A model generated the notes under the pieces. That model saw only the letters and a program-made list of their open reading frames with translations. It was not told the DNA's origin and made no database searches. A program made the translations under genes and the position numbers. From contig NZ_JADIVZ010000003.1 of assembly GCF_015319165.1 (NCBI RefSeq), forward strand, positions 62,001 through 126,000: a DNA stretch of 64,000 nucleotides. Reading direction: 5' to 3'. The stretch is from Nocardioides acrostichi. Its GTDB lineage: Bacteria > Actinomycetota > Actinomycetes > Propionibacteriales > Nocardioidaceae. Position 1 is the stretch's first letter, and each line of letters begins with the position of its first letter. Shown here one piece after another: positions 34,411-43,469 of this stretch.

Positions 34411-34998
34411 ATGTCGTACGGACAACGCCCCTCTCGCTGGCGCATCAACCTCCTGACCATCGTCGCGGTCCCGTTGGCCCTCGTCGGCGGCTGCGCCGCA
34501 GGGGGAGTCGTGGGTGCGGGGCTGGCCGTCGAGGGCCAGCAGCAGACCTCCGCTTCGCCGGCCGTGGACACCGCCGCGCCCACCCAGGACGAGATCGACG
34601 CGGAGGTCGCCCGGCTTGCCGACGAGCAGAGTTCGGCCATCGTCGACGATCAGGTCGACGCGGCTGTGGCATCGGTGAGCCGTGACTTCAAGCAGCGCCT
34701 GAGAACCCAGCGCGATAAGGCACGCGCCGGGCTCGCCGATCTGAAGAAGTCGCTGACCTCGCAGCACCAGGCCGACCTGAAGAAGGCAGTGGCTGCCGCC
34801 CGTGCCGACGAGCGCGCCCGCGCCGAGGCCGCTGCCCCAGCCCCGGCGTCGGCGTCGGCGGCGCCGAGCACCGATCCGCGCTTCTCCTACTGCTACGAGG
34901 CCAACGACGCCGGCTACGGTCCCTACCGCCGCGGCGTCGATCCTGAGTACGACTGGTACGACGACCGGGACGGCGACGGGATCGTCTGCGAGACGTGA
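34411..34998 (+). CDS. Excalibur calcium-binding domain protein, membrane-anchored
   Basis: The 195-residue protein has an N-terminal membrane segment (INLLTIVAVPLALVGGCAAG, about 12-31), a charged helical stalk rich in Ala, Lys and Asp (about 55-140), an Ala/Pro linker and a C-terminal Excalibur motif: FSYCYEANDAGYGPYRRG to DDRDGDGIVCE, with DxDGDGxxCE as the calcium loop and two cysteines for a disulfide. Such domains decorate extracellular proteins. Function unknown. Confidence 0.82.
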   Translation: MSYGQRPSRWRINLLTIVAVPLALVGGCAAGGVVGAGLAVEGQQQTSASPAVDTAAPTQDEIDAEVARLADEQSSAIVDDQVDAAVASVSRDFKQRLRTQRDKARAGLADLKKSLTSQHQADLKKAVAAARADERARAEAAAPAPASASAAPSTDPRFSYCYEANDAGYGPYRRGVDPEYDWYDDRDGDGIVCET

Positions 34999-35032
34999 GC
35001 CGACACGGTGCCGGAGACTGCAGGGTGTCGAC

Positions 35033-35607
35033 ATGCCTGAACCCACGCCTGAACCCACGCCCGACCCCACGCCCGACCCCACGCCCGATCTGATCGAGCT
35101 CGGTCCCTCTGGTCGGGCGCGGGTCTGGGCGCGGGTGGCGCTCTCGCTGGCAGGCGTGGCCGGAGCCGCGCTGGCCGTGATGGCGGTGCTGGGCGACGGC
35201 GCCCCTTCTCGGTCGCCTTCCTGGCTGTCCAGGTGGTCGTGTTCTCGACGCCGCAGTTGCTGGTCGGTCTCCGCACCACGGTGCGAATCGATCCTCAGGG
35301 CATCACGGTGCGGGGAGGGCGCTCGGAGCACCGGGGCCGGTGGGTCTGGTCGGAGGTGACCGAGGTCTGCATGATGACCGAAGGCCCCCGATGGGTGGTG
35401 GGGATCCGCCCGCGGGGCTCGGTCTGGGACACCCCGGGGCCGACCGCACCCGTCGAGGCACGGGTCAGCGCAGGCGACCGGAGTGACTTCACCCGAGCCC
35501 GAGACGCGGTCGCGCAGTGGAGTGTGGGTCATCCCGTCTTCCTGAGCGACACCTACGAGGGGCTGGGCTCCGCGCCGCCGGGAAGCAACCTGCGCGGCCC
35601 CAGCTGA
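35033..35607 (+). pseudogene. two-helix membrane protein with PH-like domain, frameshifted
   Basis: Translation from the ATG at 35033 gives a repeated acidic-proline N-terminus (PEPTPEPTPDPTPDPTPD), LIELGPSGRARVW and the first membrane helix (LSLAGVAGAALAVMAVLG). At the CCCC run near 35204-35207 one base appears lost. The continuation is in another frame: FSVAFLAVQVVVFSTPQLLV, then VRIDPQGITVRGGRSEHRGR and WSEVTEVCMMTEGPRWVVGI to the stop at 35607. Joined, the pieces make a coherent protein of about 190 residues. This is either a real inactivating frameshift or a sequencing error in a homopolymer. Confidence 0.7.
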
Positions 35608-35642
35608 GTGCGTCGTGGACGGCCACGCGCCCGTGAGCTGCC

Positions 35643-35864
35643 CTGCCCAACGACTTCCTCGTAGCTCGCAACCCCGACGGCGAGTCGACACTGCCGTTCT
35701 TGATCCGGGTGCCGTATGGGGAGCGGGGCATCGTGCTGAAGGCAACGGGCAGCTGGCCGCGCACGGCGAAGGTGTCCTGCCACCGCGTCGAGGAGTGGCC
35801 CTCGCCCCCGGTGACGAGGAGGCGGCCGCTGCCCACCGCGGCCCCGGCGGGTGACCCGGTTTGA
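35643..35864 (+). pseudogene. truncated fragment resembling N-terminus of an ERCC4-domain protein
   Basis: The frame LPNDFLVARNPDGESTLPFL, then IRVPYGERGIVLKATGSWPR and TAKVSCHRVEEWPSPP has protein-like composition. It resembles from memory the start of actinobacterial ERCC4-domain proteins (DFLVARNPDP, VLKARDTWPRTAKVYCH). It has no ATG or GTG; only a CTG precedes it after an in-frame stop. It ends after about 73 codons, where the family would continue for hundreds. It is likely a remnant. The resemblance has not been checked by search. Confidence 0.45.
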
Positions 35865-35924
35865 TTCTCGGGCCAGGACTTGTCACGGTGGACGATTCCT
35901 GCCGGCAACAACGAAGGAGCGAGC

Positions 35925-36203
35925 ATGCTCACCCTCACCGAGAACGCCAGCACGATCGTCAAGGCCATCGCGGAGCAGTCCGAGGAGGACGTCACCGGCC
36001 TGCGCATCAGCAGCGACGACACCGAAGCGGGCTTCGCCATCTCGACCGCAGCGCAGGCGCACCCCGGTGACCAGACCGTCACCAGCGACGGCGCGACGGT
36101 CTTCCTCGACGAGTCCGCGGCCGTGCAACTCGACACCCAGGTGCTCGACGGCGGTGTCGACGAACAGGGCCAGGTGCAGTTCGCCCTGGCGCCGCAAGGC
36201 TGA
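35925..36203 (+). CDS. HesB/IscA-like protein lacking cluster cysteines
   Basis: The 92-residue protein fits the HesB/IscA beta-fold: MLTLTENASTIVKAIAEQSE, LRISSDDTEAGFAISTAAQA, then TVFLDESAAVQLDTQVLDGG and the end VDEQGQVQFAL. It contains no cysteine at all, so it cannot bind a cluster in the way IscA does. Members like this are common in actinobacteria and their function is unknown. AAGGAG lies 7 bases before the ATG. Confidence 0.8.
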   Translation: MLTLTENASTIVKAIAEQSEEDVTGLRISSDDTEAGFAISTAAQAHPGDQTVTSDGATVFLDESAAVQLDTQVLDGGVDEQGQVQFALAPQG

Positions 36204-36217
36204 GAGCGCCGGGGATC

Positions 36218-36622
36218 TCAGGCGGGGTCGGAGATGTTGACCAACCAGGTCACACCGAAGGCGTCTTCGACCTCGCCGAACACGTCACCCCACGGCTGAC
36301 GGTCCAGTGGCACGTTCACCGTGCCGCCCGCGGCCAGGGCGTCGAACCACCCGCGCAATACGGCGTCCTCGTCACCGGAGAGGGCGACGTGGCCGGTTGC
36401 GGGCTTCGGCGAGTCGTGCACGGTCTCGACGTGGTCGGAGGCCATCAGCGTCACGGGGCCGCCGAGGAAGGCGTGCATGACGGCAGGGGCGGCTTCGCCC
36501 TCCATGCCCATGTCGCCGTAGGTCATGACTTGGAGCTCGCCCCCGAAGATGCCCTGGTAGGCGGTCATCGCCTCGCGCGCGCGGCCGGCGAAGTGCAAGT
36601 AGGGGTTGGACAATGTGGACAT
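36218..36622 (-). CDS. VOC family protein (PhnB-like)
   Basis: The 134-residue protein has a PhnB-type start (NPYLHFAGRAREAMTAYQGI), the MTYGDMG segment, AVMHAFLGGPVTLMASD, and the end DRQPWGDVFGEVEDAFGVTW. It is a single-domain glyoxalase-fold protein of unknown substrate. It is convergent with the HesB-like gene. Confidence 0.85.
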   Translation of the reverse strand: MSTLSNPYLHFAGRAREAMTAYQGIFGGELQVMTYGDMGMEGEAAPAVMHAFLGGPVTLMASDHVETVHDSPKPATGHVALSGDEDAVLRGWFDALAAGGTVNVPLDRQPWGDVFGEVEDAFGVTWLVNISDPA

Positions 36623-36692
36623 GCGGACTCCTCGTGGTCGGGGTGTGAACCGTATCGACCACAAGGAGCCCGCGAACTCATCGCAAGCCAGA

Positions 36693-36959
36693 TCAGGCGC
36701 GAGCGCGGCTCTTGCCCATGAAGCCCTCGACCACGCCGATGAGCAGCACGGCGGCGATGATCGCCACGATGGCGCCGAGGATGTTCAACTCCGTGAACTT
36801 GCCGGTGCCGAGCGCCGTGGCGACCACCCCGCCGATGAGCGAGCCGAGAATGCCCAGAACCAGGGTTCCGAGCAGCCCGAGGTTCTGACGTCCCGGCTTG
36901 ATGAGGCGCGCGACGGCGCCGACGACGAGTCCGAAGACGAGGAAGCCGATGATGGCCAT
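36693..36959 (-). CDS. GlsB/YeaQ/YmgE family stress membrane protein
   Basis: The 88-residue protein has three hydrophobic segments and the family motif (MAIIGFLVFGLVVGAVARLI, KPGRQNLGLLGTLVLGILGS, then a C-terminal ILGAIVAIIAAVLLIGVVEG). It is a small inner-membrane protein associated with stress, function unknown. AGGGAGG lies just before the ATG. Confidence 0.9.
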   Translation of the reverse strand: MAIIGFLVFGLVVGAVARLIKPGRQNLGLLGTLVLGILGSLIGGVVATALGTGKFTELNILGAIVAIIAAVLLIGVVEGFMGKSRARA

Positions 36960-37068
36960 GATGGGGTTCCCTCCCAGGGTTGTGGACCGAGTGCCCTTCC
37001 AGACGGTAGACACCGAGCCTGCGCACCAGCACACCCGTGAGGGCGGCGCCCCGTAGGCTGAGCCCGCC

Positions 37069-38316
37069 ATGAGATGCAGCTACTTCGACGCCGCCGAGTG
37101 CCGCTCCTGCACCTGGATGGGTCAGAAGTACGGACACCAGCTCTCCGCCAAGCTCCAGCGCGCTCGGGTCGCCCTGGGGCAGCGCGGTCAGATCGCGTGG
37201 TCCGCCCCTGCCACCAGCGCCCCCGAGGGGTATCGCAACAAGGCCAAGCTCGTGGTCGGCGGAAGCGCCACCGAGCCGACCTTGGGCATCCTCGACCGGG
37301 AGGGCCAGGGTATCGACCTGAGGCACTGCGGCATCCACGAGGCGGCGCTGCACGACGCGATCCCCGTGCTCGCCGAGCACATCAAGCGAGCGCGGCTCGA
37401 GCCCTACGACGTGCCGTCGCGCGCCGGTGAGCTCAAGCACGTCCTCGTGACCGTGTCGCCGGACGGCGAGCTCATGGTGCGCTGGGTGCTCCGCTCGCAG
37501 GAGGCGGTGAGCCGGTTGCGCAAGAACCTGCGCTGGTTGCGTGACCGGCTGCCCATCGCGGTCGCCTCGATCAATCTCCAGCCCGAGCACAAGGCGGTGC
37601 TGGAGGGGCCCGAGGAGATCGTGCTCACCTCGCGCAGGACGCTGCCCATGCGCGTGGGTGAGGGCGACGACGCCCTGGTGCTCCAGTTGCGGCCGCAGTC
37701 GTTCTTCCAGACCAACTCGGGCGTCGCCGCCGAGCTCTACACCCAGGCGGCCACCTGGGTCGACGAGCTCGCCCCAGCCCGGGTCTGGGATCTGTACAGC
37801 GGCGCCGGTGGCTTCGCCTTGCACCTCGCCGAGTTCGCCGATCCTGACGATCCCGAGGAACTGGACGAGCCGGACGAGCCGGACGAGCCGGACGAGCCGG
37901 ACGAGGACGGCTTCGAGCCGCGACAGATCGTCGGCGTCGAAGTGAGCGAGGAGGCCGTGCGCGGCGCTCGCGAGGCGGCGGAGTCCCAACACCTGGTGGG
38001 GGTGCGGTTCGAGGCGGCCGATGCGACCACGTGGGCCGCCGCGGCCGGGTCGGCGGGGGAGCCGTTGCCCGATCTCGTCGTCGTCAACCCGCCGCGACGC
38101 GGCATCGGCCCCGACCTCGCCGAGTGGCTGGAGCGGTCCAGCGTGCCGGCGGTGCTGTACTCCAGCTGCGACATCGAGTCGTTGGCGCGTGACGTGGCGG
38201 CGATGCCGTCGCTGGTGCCGCGCCGGGCGCGGGTGCTCGACATGTTCCCGCAGACCGAGCACTTCGAGACCCTCGTGCTGCTCGAGCGCGCCACGGGGGT
38301 ACGTTCGCGGGTGTGA
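37069..38316 (+). CDS. 23S rRNA (uracil) methyltransferase, RlmC/RumB-like
   Basis: The 415-residue SAM-dependent m5U methyltransferase starts with the cluster cysteines CSYFDAAECRSC. PQSFFQTNSGVAAELYTQAA, WDLYSGAGGFALHLA (SAM site), VVNPPRRGIG (motif IV) and LYSSCDIESLARDV with the catalytic Cys follow. An acidic insertion with four DEP units (about residues 264-280) comes from a 9-base GACGAGCCG tandem repeat at 37863-37904, right after the SAM motif. The target is probably a 23S rRNA uridine (U747 for RlmC), by family inference. Confidence 0.9.
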   Translation: MRCSYFDAAECRSCTWMGQKYGHQLSAKLQRARVALGQRGQIAWSAPATSAPEGYRNKAKLVVGGSATEPTLGILDREGQGIDLRHCGIHEAALHDAIPVLAEHIKRARLEPYDVPSRAGELKHVLVTVSPDGELMVRWVLRSQEAVSRLRKNLRWLRDRLPIAVASINLQPEHKAVLEGPEEIVLTSRRTLPMRVGEGDDALVLQLRPQSFFQTNSGVAAELYTQAATWVDELAPARVWDLYSGAGGFALHLAEFADPDDPEELDEPDEPDEPDEPDEDGFEPRQIVGVEVSEEAVRGAREAAESQHLVGVRFEAADATTWAAAAGSAGEPLPDLVVVNPPRRGIGPDLAEWLERSSVPAVLYSSCDIESLARDVAAMPSLVPRRARVLDMFPQTEHFETLVLLERATGVRSRV

Positions 38317-38792
38317 GTGAGGAGCCCGGCGACCAATACTGCGATCTCTGCGACCTCCCGCGTGCCACGTGCGTGCACGGCATGGCGACGCCACCCCCGG
38401 CGCCGGCTGCCCGCACAGCGCGGACCACGCCGGCCAAGGCGACCCCCGTGCGGCGGCGCACCGCCGCTCCCTCGTCGGGCTCGGCCTCGACCGTGCGCAG
38501 GCCGGCCCGGCGGCGCACCGCCCAGGCCGACTTCAAGCCCTGGATCGTCACCGTGCTCCAGGAGGCGGGTGGGGAGCAGGCCTCCGACGACGTGCTCGCC
38601 ACGCTCGAGGAGCGGCTCGCCGACCACCTGCTGCCCGGTGACCGCGAGACCGGGCCGACCGGCGAGGTGCGCTGGCGGACCGCCGCGCGGTTCGCCCGCA
38701 AGGAACTGGCCGACGACGGCCTCCTGCTCGCGCCGCAGCCCGGCGTGTGGGCGCTGACGCCGCGCGGACTGGCCGAGCCCGGGCTCGGCTGA
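38313..38792 (+). CDS. hypothetical protein with basic linker and winged-helix C-terminus
   Basis: The 159-residue protein starts at a GTG overlapping the methyltransferase stop. The N-terminal CDLCDLPRATCVHG could bind a metal (CxxC and C...H). An Ala/Arg/Pro-rich linker follows, then a C-terminal domain (FKPWIVTVLQEAGGEQASDD, then WRTAARFARKELADDGLLLA and GVWALTPRGLAE) shaped like the Mrr-N winged helix. It is possibly a DNA-binding protein. No named family assigned. Confidence 0.72.
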   Translation: MSEEPGDQYCDLCDLPRATCVHGMATPPPAPAARTARTTPAKATPVRRRTAAPSSGSASTVRRPARRRTAQADFKPWIVTVLQEAGGEQASDDVLATLEERLADHLLPGDRETGPTGEVRWRTAARFARKELADDGLLLAPQPGVWALTPRGLAEPGLG

Positions 38793-38874
38793 CGGCTCGG
38801 CGACCAGGGTCGGGTCAGACCTGCCGAGACATCTCTGAGGGCTGACGTGGACGGGCCCGGAGGTGACGACGGCG

Positions 38875-40155
38875 TCAGGTCGTGCGCATGGCCCCGACGC
38901 GCGCCGAAGGGCCTCCCGGGAACACCTTCGCCGCGGAGGCGCCGGTGCGTCGCTCCACGACCTCGGCCAGCACCGAGCGGTAGTCGGTGGTGACGGTGAG
39001 ATCGGCGTCGAGCGTGTTCGAGAGGCCGGGCCAGTTGCCGAAGTAGCCGCCCTTGACGCCGGCGCCGAAGAGGAACATCACGTTGCCCCAACCGTGGTCC
39101 AGGCCGGCGTTGGAGTTCTCCACGACACGGCGACCGAACTCGGAGAGGGTCACGAGCGTGACCTGGTCGGCGAGCGGCCCGAGGTCGTTGAAGAAGGCCG
39201 CGACGGACTTCGCGAAGTCGTCGGCGTTGTCGATCATCCGGCCCCACTGGAGCGTGCCCAGACTGCTGTGCATGTCCCAGTCGCCCTGGTCGACGGTGAC
39301 CACCGAGACGCCCACGTTGCCTCGCAGGGTGCGCGCGATCGACGACAGCGCCTTGCCGAGGTCGGAGTTCGGGTAGCTGGCAGAGGTGTCGGCGCTCTTG
39401 CGCACCGCCGTGAGCTGACCCACCGCCGCCATCGAGGACTGCACCGACTCCTTCAGCGGCGACCGGGTGCGCCGCCACATGGCGGCCATCGACTTCATCC
39501 GCGGGTCGTTGGGGTCGGTCTGGCTGTCGGCCCCCGCGATCACTGCCTTGTCGAGGGAGGCGAAACCCATGGTCGGCTGGGGGCCGAACATCGACGTCGG
39601 TGCCTCCGCACCCAGCGCCAGGCCCTGGAGAGGTGATTCGCCGGGCAACTCGCCGATCAACCGGTTCAGCCAGCCCACGCGCTCGGAGGACCCGGGGTCG
39701 GCGTCCTCGACGACTTCCATGGCGGCGAAGTGCGACCGGTTCGGCACCTGCATCCCGGTGGCGTGCACGGCGGCCATCGTCCCGGCACTCCACATCGGCA
39801 CGAGCGGCGCGAGCGCTGGGTGCAGGCCGAAGAAGGCGTCCTTGGCCAGCAGCTTCTCCGAGGGGATGGCGATCGTCGGACGCGCCTTGTAGTAGATGGG
39901 GTCGCCGTGGGGCACCACCAGGGAGAGCCCGTCGGCGGCGCCTCGCATCGAGAGCACGACCAGGACGCCGTTGCCGCCAACGCCGTCGGCGGCAGCCGAC
40001 GACGCTCCGGCGACGGTGACCACCGCGGAGCCGACGGCGTAGCTCAGGCCGGCAGCTCCGACGCCCTGGAGGAAGCCGCGCCGAGAGACGCCGGTGGCGC
40101 GCGCGAACTCCGCGCAGCAGTCGGGAGTGGCAGGGGAGGGGATGGGCGAGGTCAT
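38875..40155 (-). CDS. DUF1501 family protein, Tat-exported
   Basis: The 426-residue protein has a twin-arginine signal (SRRGFLQGVGAAGLSYAVGS, about 23-42). The sulfatase-like DUF1501 fold shows VLVVLSMRGAADGLSLVVPH, FGLHPALAPLVPMWSAGTMA, DQGDWDMHSSLGTLQWGRMI and TLSEFGRRVVENSNAGLDHG. It is translated directly after the DUF1800 gene with 5 bases between. The pair is widespread and of unknown function, possibly exported metal-dependent enzymes. Confidence 0.9.
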   Translation of the reverse strand: MTSPIPSPATPDCCAEFARATGVSRRGFLQGVGAAGLSYAVGSAVVTVAGASSAAADGVGGNGVLVVLSMRGAADGLSLVVPHGDPIYYKARPTIAIPSEKLLAKDAFFGLHPALAPLVPMWSAGTMAAVHATGMQVPNRSHFAAMEVVEDADPGSSERVGWLNRLIGELPGESPLQGLALGAEAPTSMFGPQPTMGFASLDKAVIAGADSQTDPNDPRMKSMAAMWRRTRSPLKESVQSSMAAVGQLTAVRKSADTSASYPNSDLGKALSSIARTLRGNVGVSVVTVDQGDWDMHSSLGTLQWGRMIDNADDFAKSVAAFFNDLGPLADQVTLVTLSEFGRRVVENSNAGLDHGWGNVMFLFGAGVKGGYFGNWPGLSNTLDADLTVTTDYRSVLAEVVERRTGASAAKVFPGGPSARVGAMRTT

Positions 40156-40160
40156 GGCAC

Positions 40161-41642
40161 CTACCGTGAGTAGAACGTCGGGTGGTCGAGGAGGGTGGCC
40201 AGCACGTACGGCAGCCGGGAGCCGACGGCACGGTGGCCGGTGGTGATCTTCTCGTCCGGCGGCACCTGGGCGGCCTTGGAGCACGCCTTGAGCACGGACT
40301 GGGTCGACGGCTTGCCGTGGACCAGGCGAGCCATGTGGTCGACCAGCTGGCCGAAGGTGATGGGGCCCTCGACGGCGTCGCTCGGCTCGGGTGCCCAGCT
40401 TGCCCGAGGCTTGTAGGTGACACCCGAGGTCGGCCACCAGCCGCCCGCGAGGTTCCAGTGCGACTGCATCGACGCCATGGCGCGGCGTGGTGAGGCCCAG
40501 GCGCCGTTGGTGAGGGGCTGGCCGTCGGGGGTGGGCCACGCCATCGGCATCAGGCCGATCGCCCCCACCTGCCAGATCATGTCGTTGGCGGCGTCGGCGT
40601 CGGTCGACGGCGCCGCCATCGTCGCGCCGATCGCACGCCAGGCGGCGACGAGATCCTCGGCCGGGTCGCGCAGCTTGTTGTCGCGCGAACGGTTGAACTC
40701 GCGCGAGCGCAGCAGCCGGAGGATGACGGGCACGATGTCGGTGTCGTTGGCCAGGTAGGTCTGAGCCAGCGTGTTGACGAGCTCGTCGGAGGGGTCGTCG
40801 CCGACGAACTTGTAGCAGAGCTTGAGGGCGATCCGCTGGGCGGTCTCGGGGCGATGGGCCAGGTAGTGGATCATGTCGAGCGCGACCTGCTGGCCGTCGG
40901 CGTTGCTGTTCGGGTCGGAGAAGTCGCCGACCTGCACCGCGCCGGTCCAGTGGTCATCGGGCGAGTACTTGAACGCCCACGTGTTCCACATGTCGATCTT
41001 GTAGCCGGTGAGGATCCGCGAGGCGTTCTTGACGTCGTCCTCGGTGTAGTGGCCGACCCCGACCGTGTGCAGCTCGAGCAGTTCGCGGCCGAGGTTCTCG
41101 TTGGGGTGGGCCTTGGTCGAGACGCCGGCGTCGAGGTAGAGCAGCATCGCCGGGTGGAGGGCAGCCTCCTTGAGCATCTCGTCGAAGCGTCCGAGCGCGT
41201 GCTTGCGGATCACGTCGCCATACGACACACGCCAGAACGACTGGGGGTCGCTGTTGCAGGCCACGTGGAGGTGGCCCTCCCAGAACTCGGTCATGATCTC
41301 GAGCAGCTGGTTCTCCGAGAGCATGCGTCGGATCATGAGCCGGCGGGAGTAGTCCCACATGACCTCCCACGAGCCGCGCATGCCCGACGTCTGGTTCTTC
41401 CAGACCTGTTGGGCGTCGTCGTGCTGGCTCGGCCACCAGTCGGACTTCGCGAGGTCGCCCGCGACGTCGGAGTAGGCGTGGGCGATCTGCTGCCGAGCCC
41501 ACGGCAGTCCGCCACCTGCCTGCTTGACCGAGGCCACGACCGGCTGGGTGATGCCGTAGGTGAATCGGCTCGCGATCTGCCGATGCCGCCCGTTGAGCTT
41601 CGGTGTGGCCGGGTAGCGCTGCGGCTTGTACTTACCTGGCAC
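40161..41642 (-). CDS. DUF1800 family protein
   Basis: The 493-residue DUF1800 protein has RMLSENQLLEIMTEFWEGHL, HPAMLLYLDAGVSTKAHPNE, NENLGRELLELHTVGVGHYT, DDVKNASRILTGYKIDMWNT and the C-terminal RLLRSREFNRSRDNKLRDPA. No obvious signal peptide is present from this GTG start; export may rely on the Tat signal of its DUF1501 partner. First gene of the pair. Confidence 0.92.
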   Translation of the reverse strand: MPGKYKPQRYPATPKLNGRHRQIASRFTYGITQPVVASVKQAGGGLPWARQQIAHAYSDVAGDLAKSDWWPSQHDDAQQVWKNQTSGMRGSWEVMWDYSRRLMIRRMLSENQLLEIMTEFWEGHLHVACNSDPQSFWRVSYGDVIRKHALGRFDEMLKEAALHPAMLLYLDAGVSTKAHPNENLGRELLELHTVGVGHYTEDDVKNASRILTGYKIDMWNTWAFKYSPDDHWTGAVQVGDFSDPNSNADGQQVALDMIHYLAHRPETAQRIALKLCYKFVGDDPSDELVNTLAQTYLANDTDIVPVILRLLRSREFNRSRDNKLRDPAEDLVAAWRAIGATMAAPSTDADAANDMIWQVGAIGLMPMAWPTPDGQPLTNGAWASPRRAMASMQSHWNLAGGWWPTSGVTYKPRASWAPEPSDAVEGPITFGQLVDHMARLVHGKPSTQSVLKACSKAAQVPPDEKITTGHRAVGSRLPYVLATLLDHPTFYSR

Positions 41643-41804
41643 GACGGACTACCTCGGGGGGTGTGGCGGCTGCTGACACTTGAAAGATTCGGCATCTCCT
41701 CGCCCGGCTGAAGGAGGACGACCGGATTTGTTTCGGGTCGGTCGATGCGGGTAAGTGGGTGCCCGCGCGACCTACCCTGTTGTCCCCGAACTCGAGGAGC
41801 CCCC

Positions 41805-42230
41805 GTGTCCGACTACTCCAAGCCCCCCGTCGCCTCGGCCTCTGCCGGCGCGATGGTGCCCGTCGGACCGACCGGGAAGATCCGCGGTACCGGCGTCTCC
41901 ATCCTCCTGGCCGTCGTGACGTTCGGCATCTACCAATACGTCTACTTCTTCCAGGTGCACGAGGAGATGAAGGTGCACACCGGTCAGGGCATCGGGGGCG
42001 GGCTGGCCCTCCTGCTCACGTTCCTGGTGGGTATCTGCATGCCGTACCTGACCGCCCACGAGATCGGTGAGATGTACAAGCGCCGGGGCGAGCAGCCCCC
42101 GGTCAGCGCGATCACCGGACTCTGGTACTTCCCCGGCATCTTCATCCTCGTCGGCCCCCTCGTGTGGTTCGTGAAGACCAACGGCGCGCTCAACCGCTAC
42201 TGGGAGTCTCAGGGCGTCACGCGCTCGTAG
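41805..42230 (+). CDS. DUF4234 membrane protein
   Basis: The 141-residue protein has the DUF4234 pattern: GKIRGTGVSILLAVVTFGIY, QYVYFFQVHEEM and three membrane segments with GLWYFPGIFILVGPLVWFVK last, followed by [11 protein letters not shown]. The start is a GTG with GAGGAG 5 bases upstream. It is convergent with glgA, overlapping by 22 bases. Function unknown. Confidence 0.88.
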   Translation: MSDYSKPPVASASAGAMVPVGPTGKIRGTGVSILLAVVTFGIYQYVYFFQVHEEMKVHTGQGIGGGLALLLTFLVGICMPYLTAHEIGEMYKRRGEQPPVSAITGLWYFPGIFILVGPLVWFVKTNGALNRYWESQGVTRS

Positions 42231-43417
42231 AGCTCCACCGTCCGCTCGGCGATCGCGCTCCACGAGAACGACTCGATCGCACGAGCGCGGCCGGCTCGAC
42301 CCAGGGCGGCCGCCCGGTCGGGGTCGGCGAGGGCGGCGTCGAGCGCCTCGGCGAAGTCGGCCACGTAGCGTTCGGGGTCCAGCGGCGTGCCCGTGCCGTC
42401 GTCCGCCTGCTCGATCGGCACCAGCAGCCCGGTGGCGTCGGGCCCGTCGGTGACGACGACCTCGGGGATGCCTCCCGTGGCGGTGGCGACCACGGCCGTC
42501 TCGCACGCCATGGCCTCGAGGTTCACGATGCCGAGCGGCTCGTAGACCGACGGGCAGGCGAAGACGGTGGCCTGGGTCAGCAGCGCCACGACGTCGGCGC
42601 GCGGGAGCATCTCGGGGATCCAGACGACGCCGTCGCGCTCGCGTCGCAGCCCTGCGACGAGGCTCTCGACCTCGGCCAGGATCTGCGGCGTATCGGGTGC
42701 GCCTGCGCACAGCACGATCTGCACGTCGGGCGGCAGCGAGGCACACGCGCGCAGGAAGAGCGGCAGCCCCTTCTGGCGGGTGATCCGGCCGACGAACACC
42801 ACCGAGGGCCGGTCGGGGTCGACGCCGAGACGGCGGCACGCGTCGGGGTCGGCGCGGGGTGACCAGACCTCGGTGTCGATGCCGTTGTGCACGGTGTGCA
42901 CGCGGTCGGGATCGATGGCCGGGTAGCAGCGCAGTACATCGTCGCGCATGGCGGCCGAGACGGCGATGACGGCCGCGGCGGCCTCGTAGGCCGTCTGCTC
43001 GCACCACGACGACACGCGGTAGCCGCCGCCCAACTGCTCGGCCTTCCAGGGCCGCAACGGCTCCAGGGAGTGGGCGGTGACCACGTGCGGGACGCCGTGC
43101 AGCAGCGAGGCGAGGTGGCCACCCATGGCGGCGTACCAGGTGTGGCTGTGCACGAGGTCGGCCCCCGCGCACGCCTCGGCGAGGGTCAGGTCGACGCCGA
43201 GCGTGCGAAGCGCGCCGTTCGCGCCGGCGAGATCGGGGAGGTCGGCGTGTGAGGTGGTGAGCTGCTCCGTGCGCGGGGCGCCGAACGCGTGCACGTGGGT
43301 GGTGAGGTCGTCGCGGGCGCGCAGTGCCCGCACGAGCTCGGCGACGTGCACGCCGGCTCCGCCGTAGATCTCGGGTGGGTACTCCTTGCTGAGGACGTCG
43401 ACGCGCACGCCGCTCAC
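42209..43417 (-). CDS. glgA: glycogen synthase / maltose-1-phosphate synthase GlgA (GlgM-type)
   Basis: The 402-residue GT-B glycosyltransferase has an N-terminal loop [19 protein letters not shown], donor-site [20 protein letters not shown] and [20 protein letters not shown]. Length and sequence match the actinobacterial type. The M. tuberculosis orthologue makes maltose-1-phosphate from ADP-glucose (GlgM), so that activity is at least as likely as classical glycogen synthase. It is divergent from glgC, which makes the ADP-glucose donor. Confidence 0.93.
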   Translation of the reverse strand: MSGVRVDVLSKEYPPEIYGGAGVHVAELVRALRARDDLTTHVHAFGAPRTEQLTTSHADLPDLAGANGALRTLGVDLTLAEACAGADLVHSHTWYAAMGGHLASLLHGVPHVVTAHSLEPLRPWKAEQLGGGYRVSSWCEQTAYEAAAAVIAVSAAMRDDVLRCYPAIDPDRVHTVHNGIDTEVWSPRADPDACRRLGVDPDRPSVVFVGRITRQKGLPLFLRACASLPPDVQIVLCAGAPDTPQILAEVESLVAGLRRERDGVVWIPEMLPRADVVALLTQATVFACPSVYEPLGIVNLEAMACETAVVATATGGIPEVVVTDGPDATGLLVPIEQADDGTGTPLDPERYVADFAEALDAALADPDRAAALGRAGRARAIESFSWSAIAERTVELYERVTP

Positions 43418-43469
43418 GCTACCGCTCGGCGCTGTGACGCCGGCCACGCGGCTCGATACGGTGGTCCCT

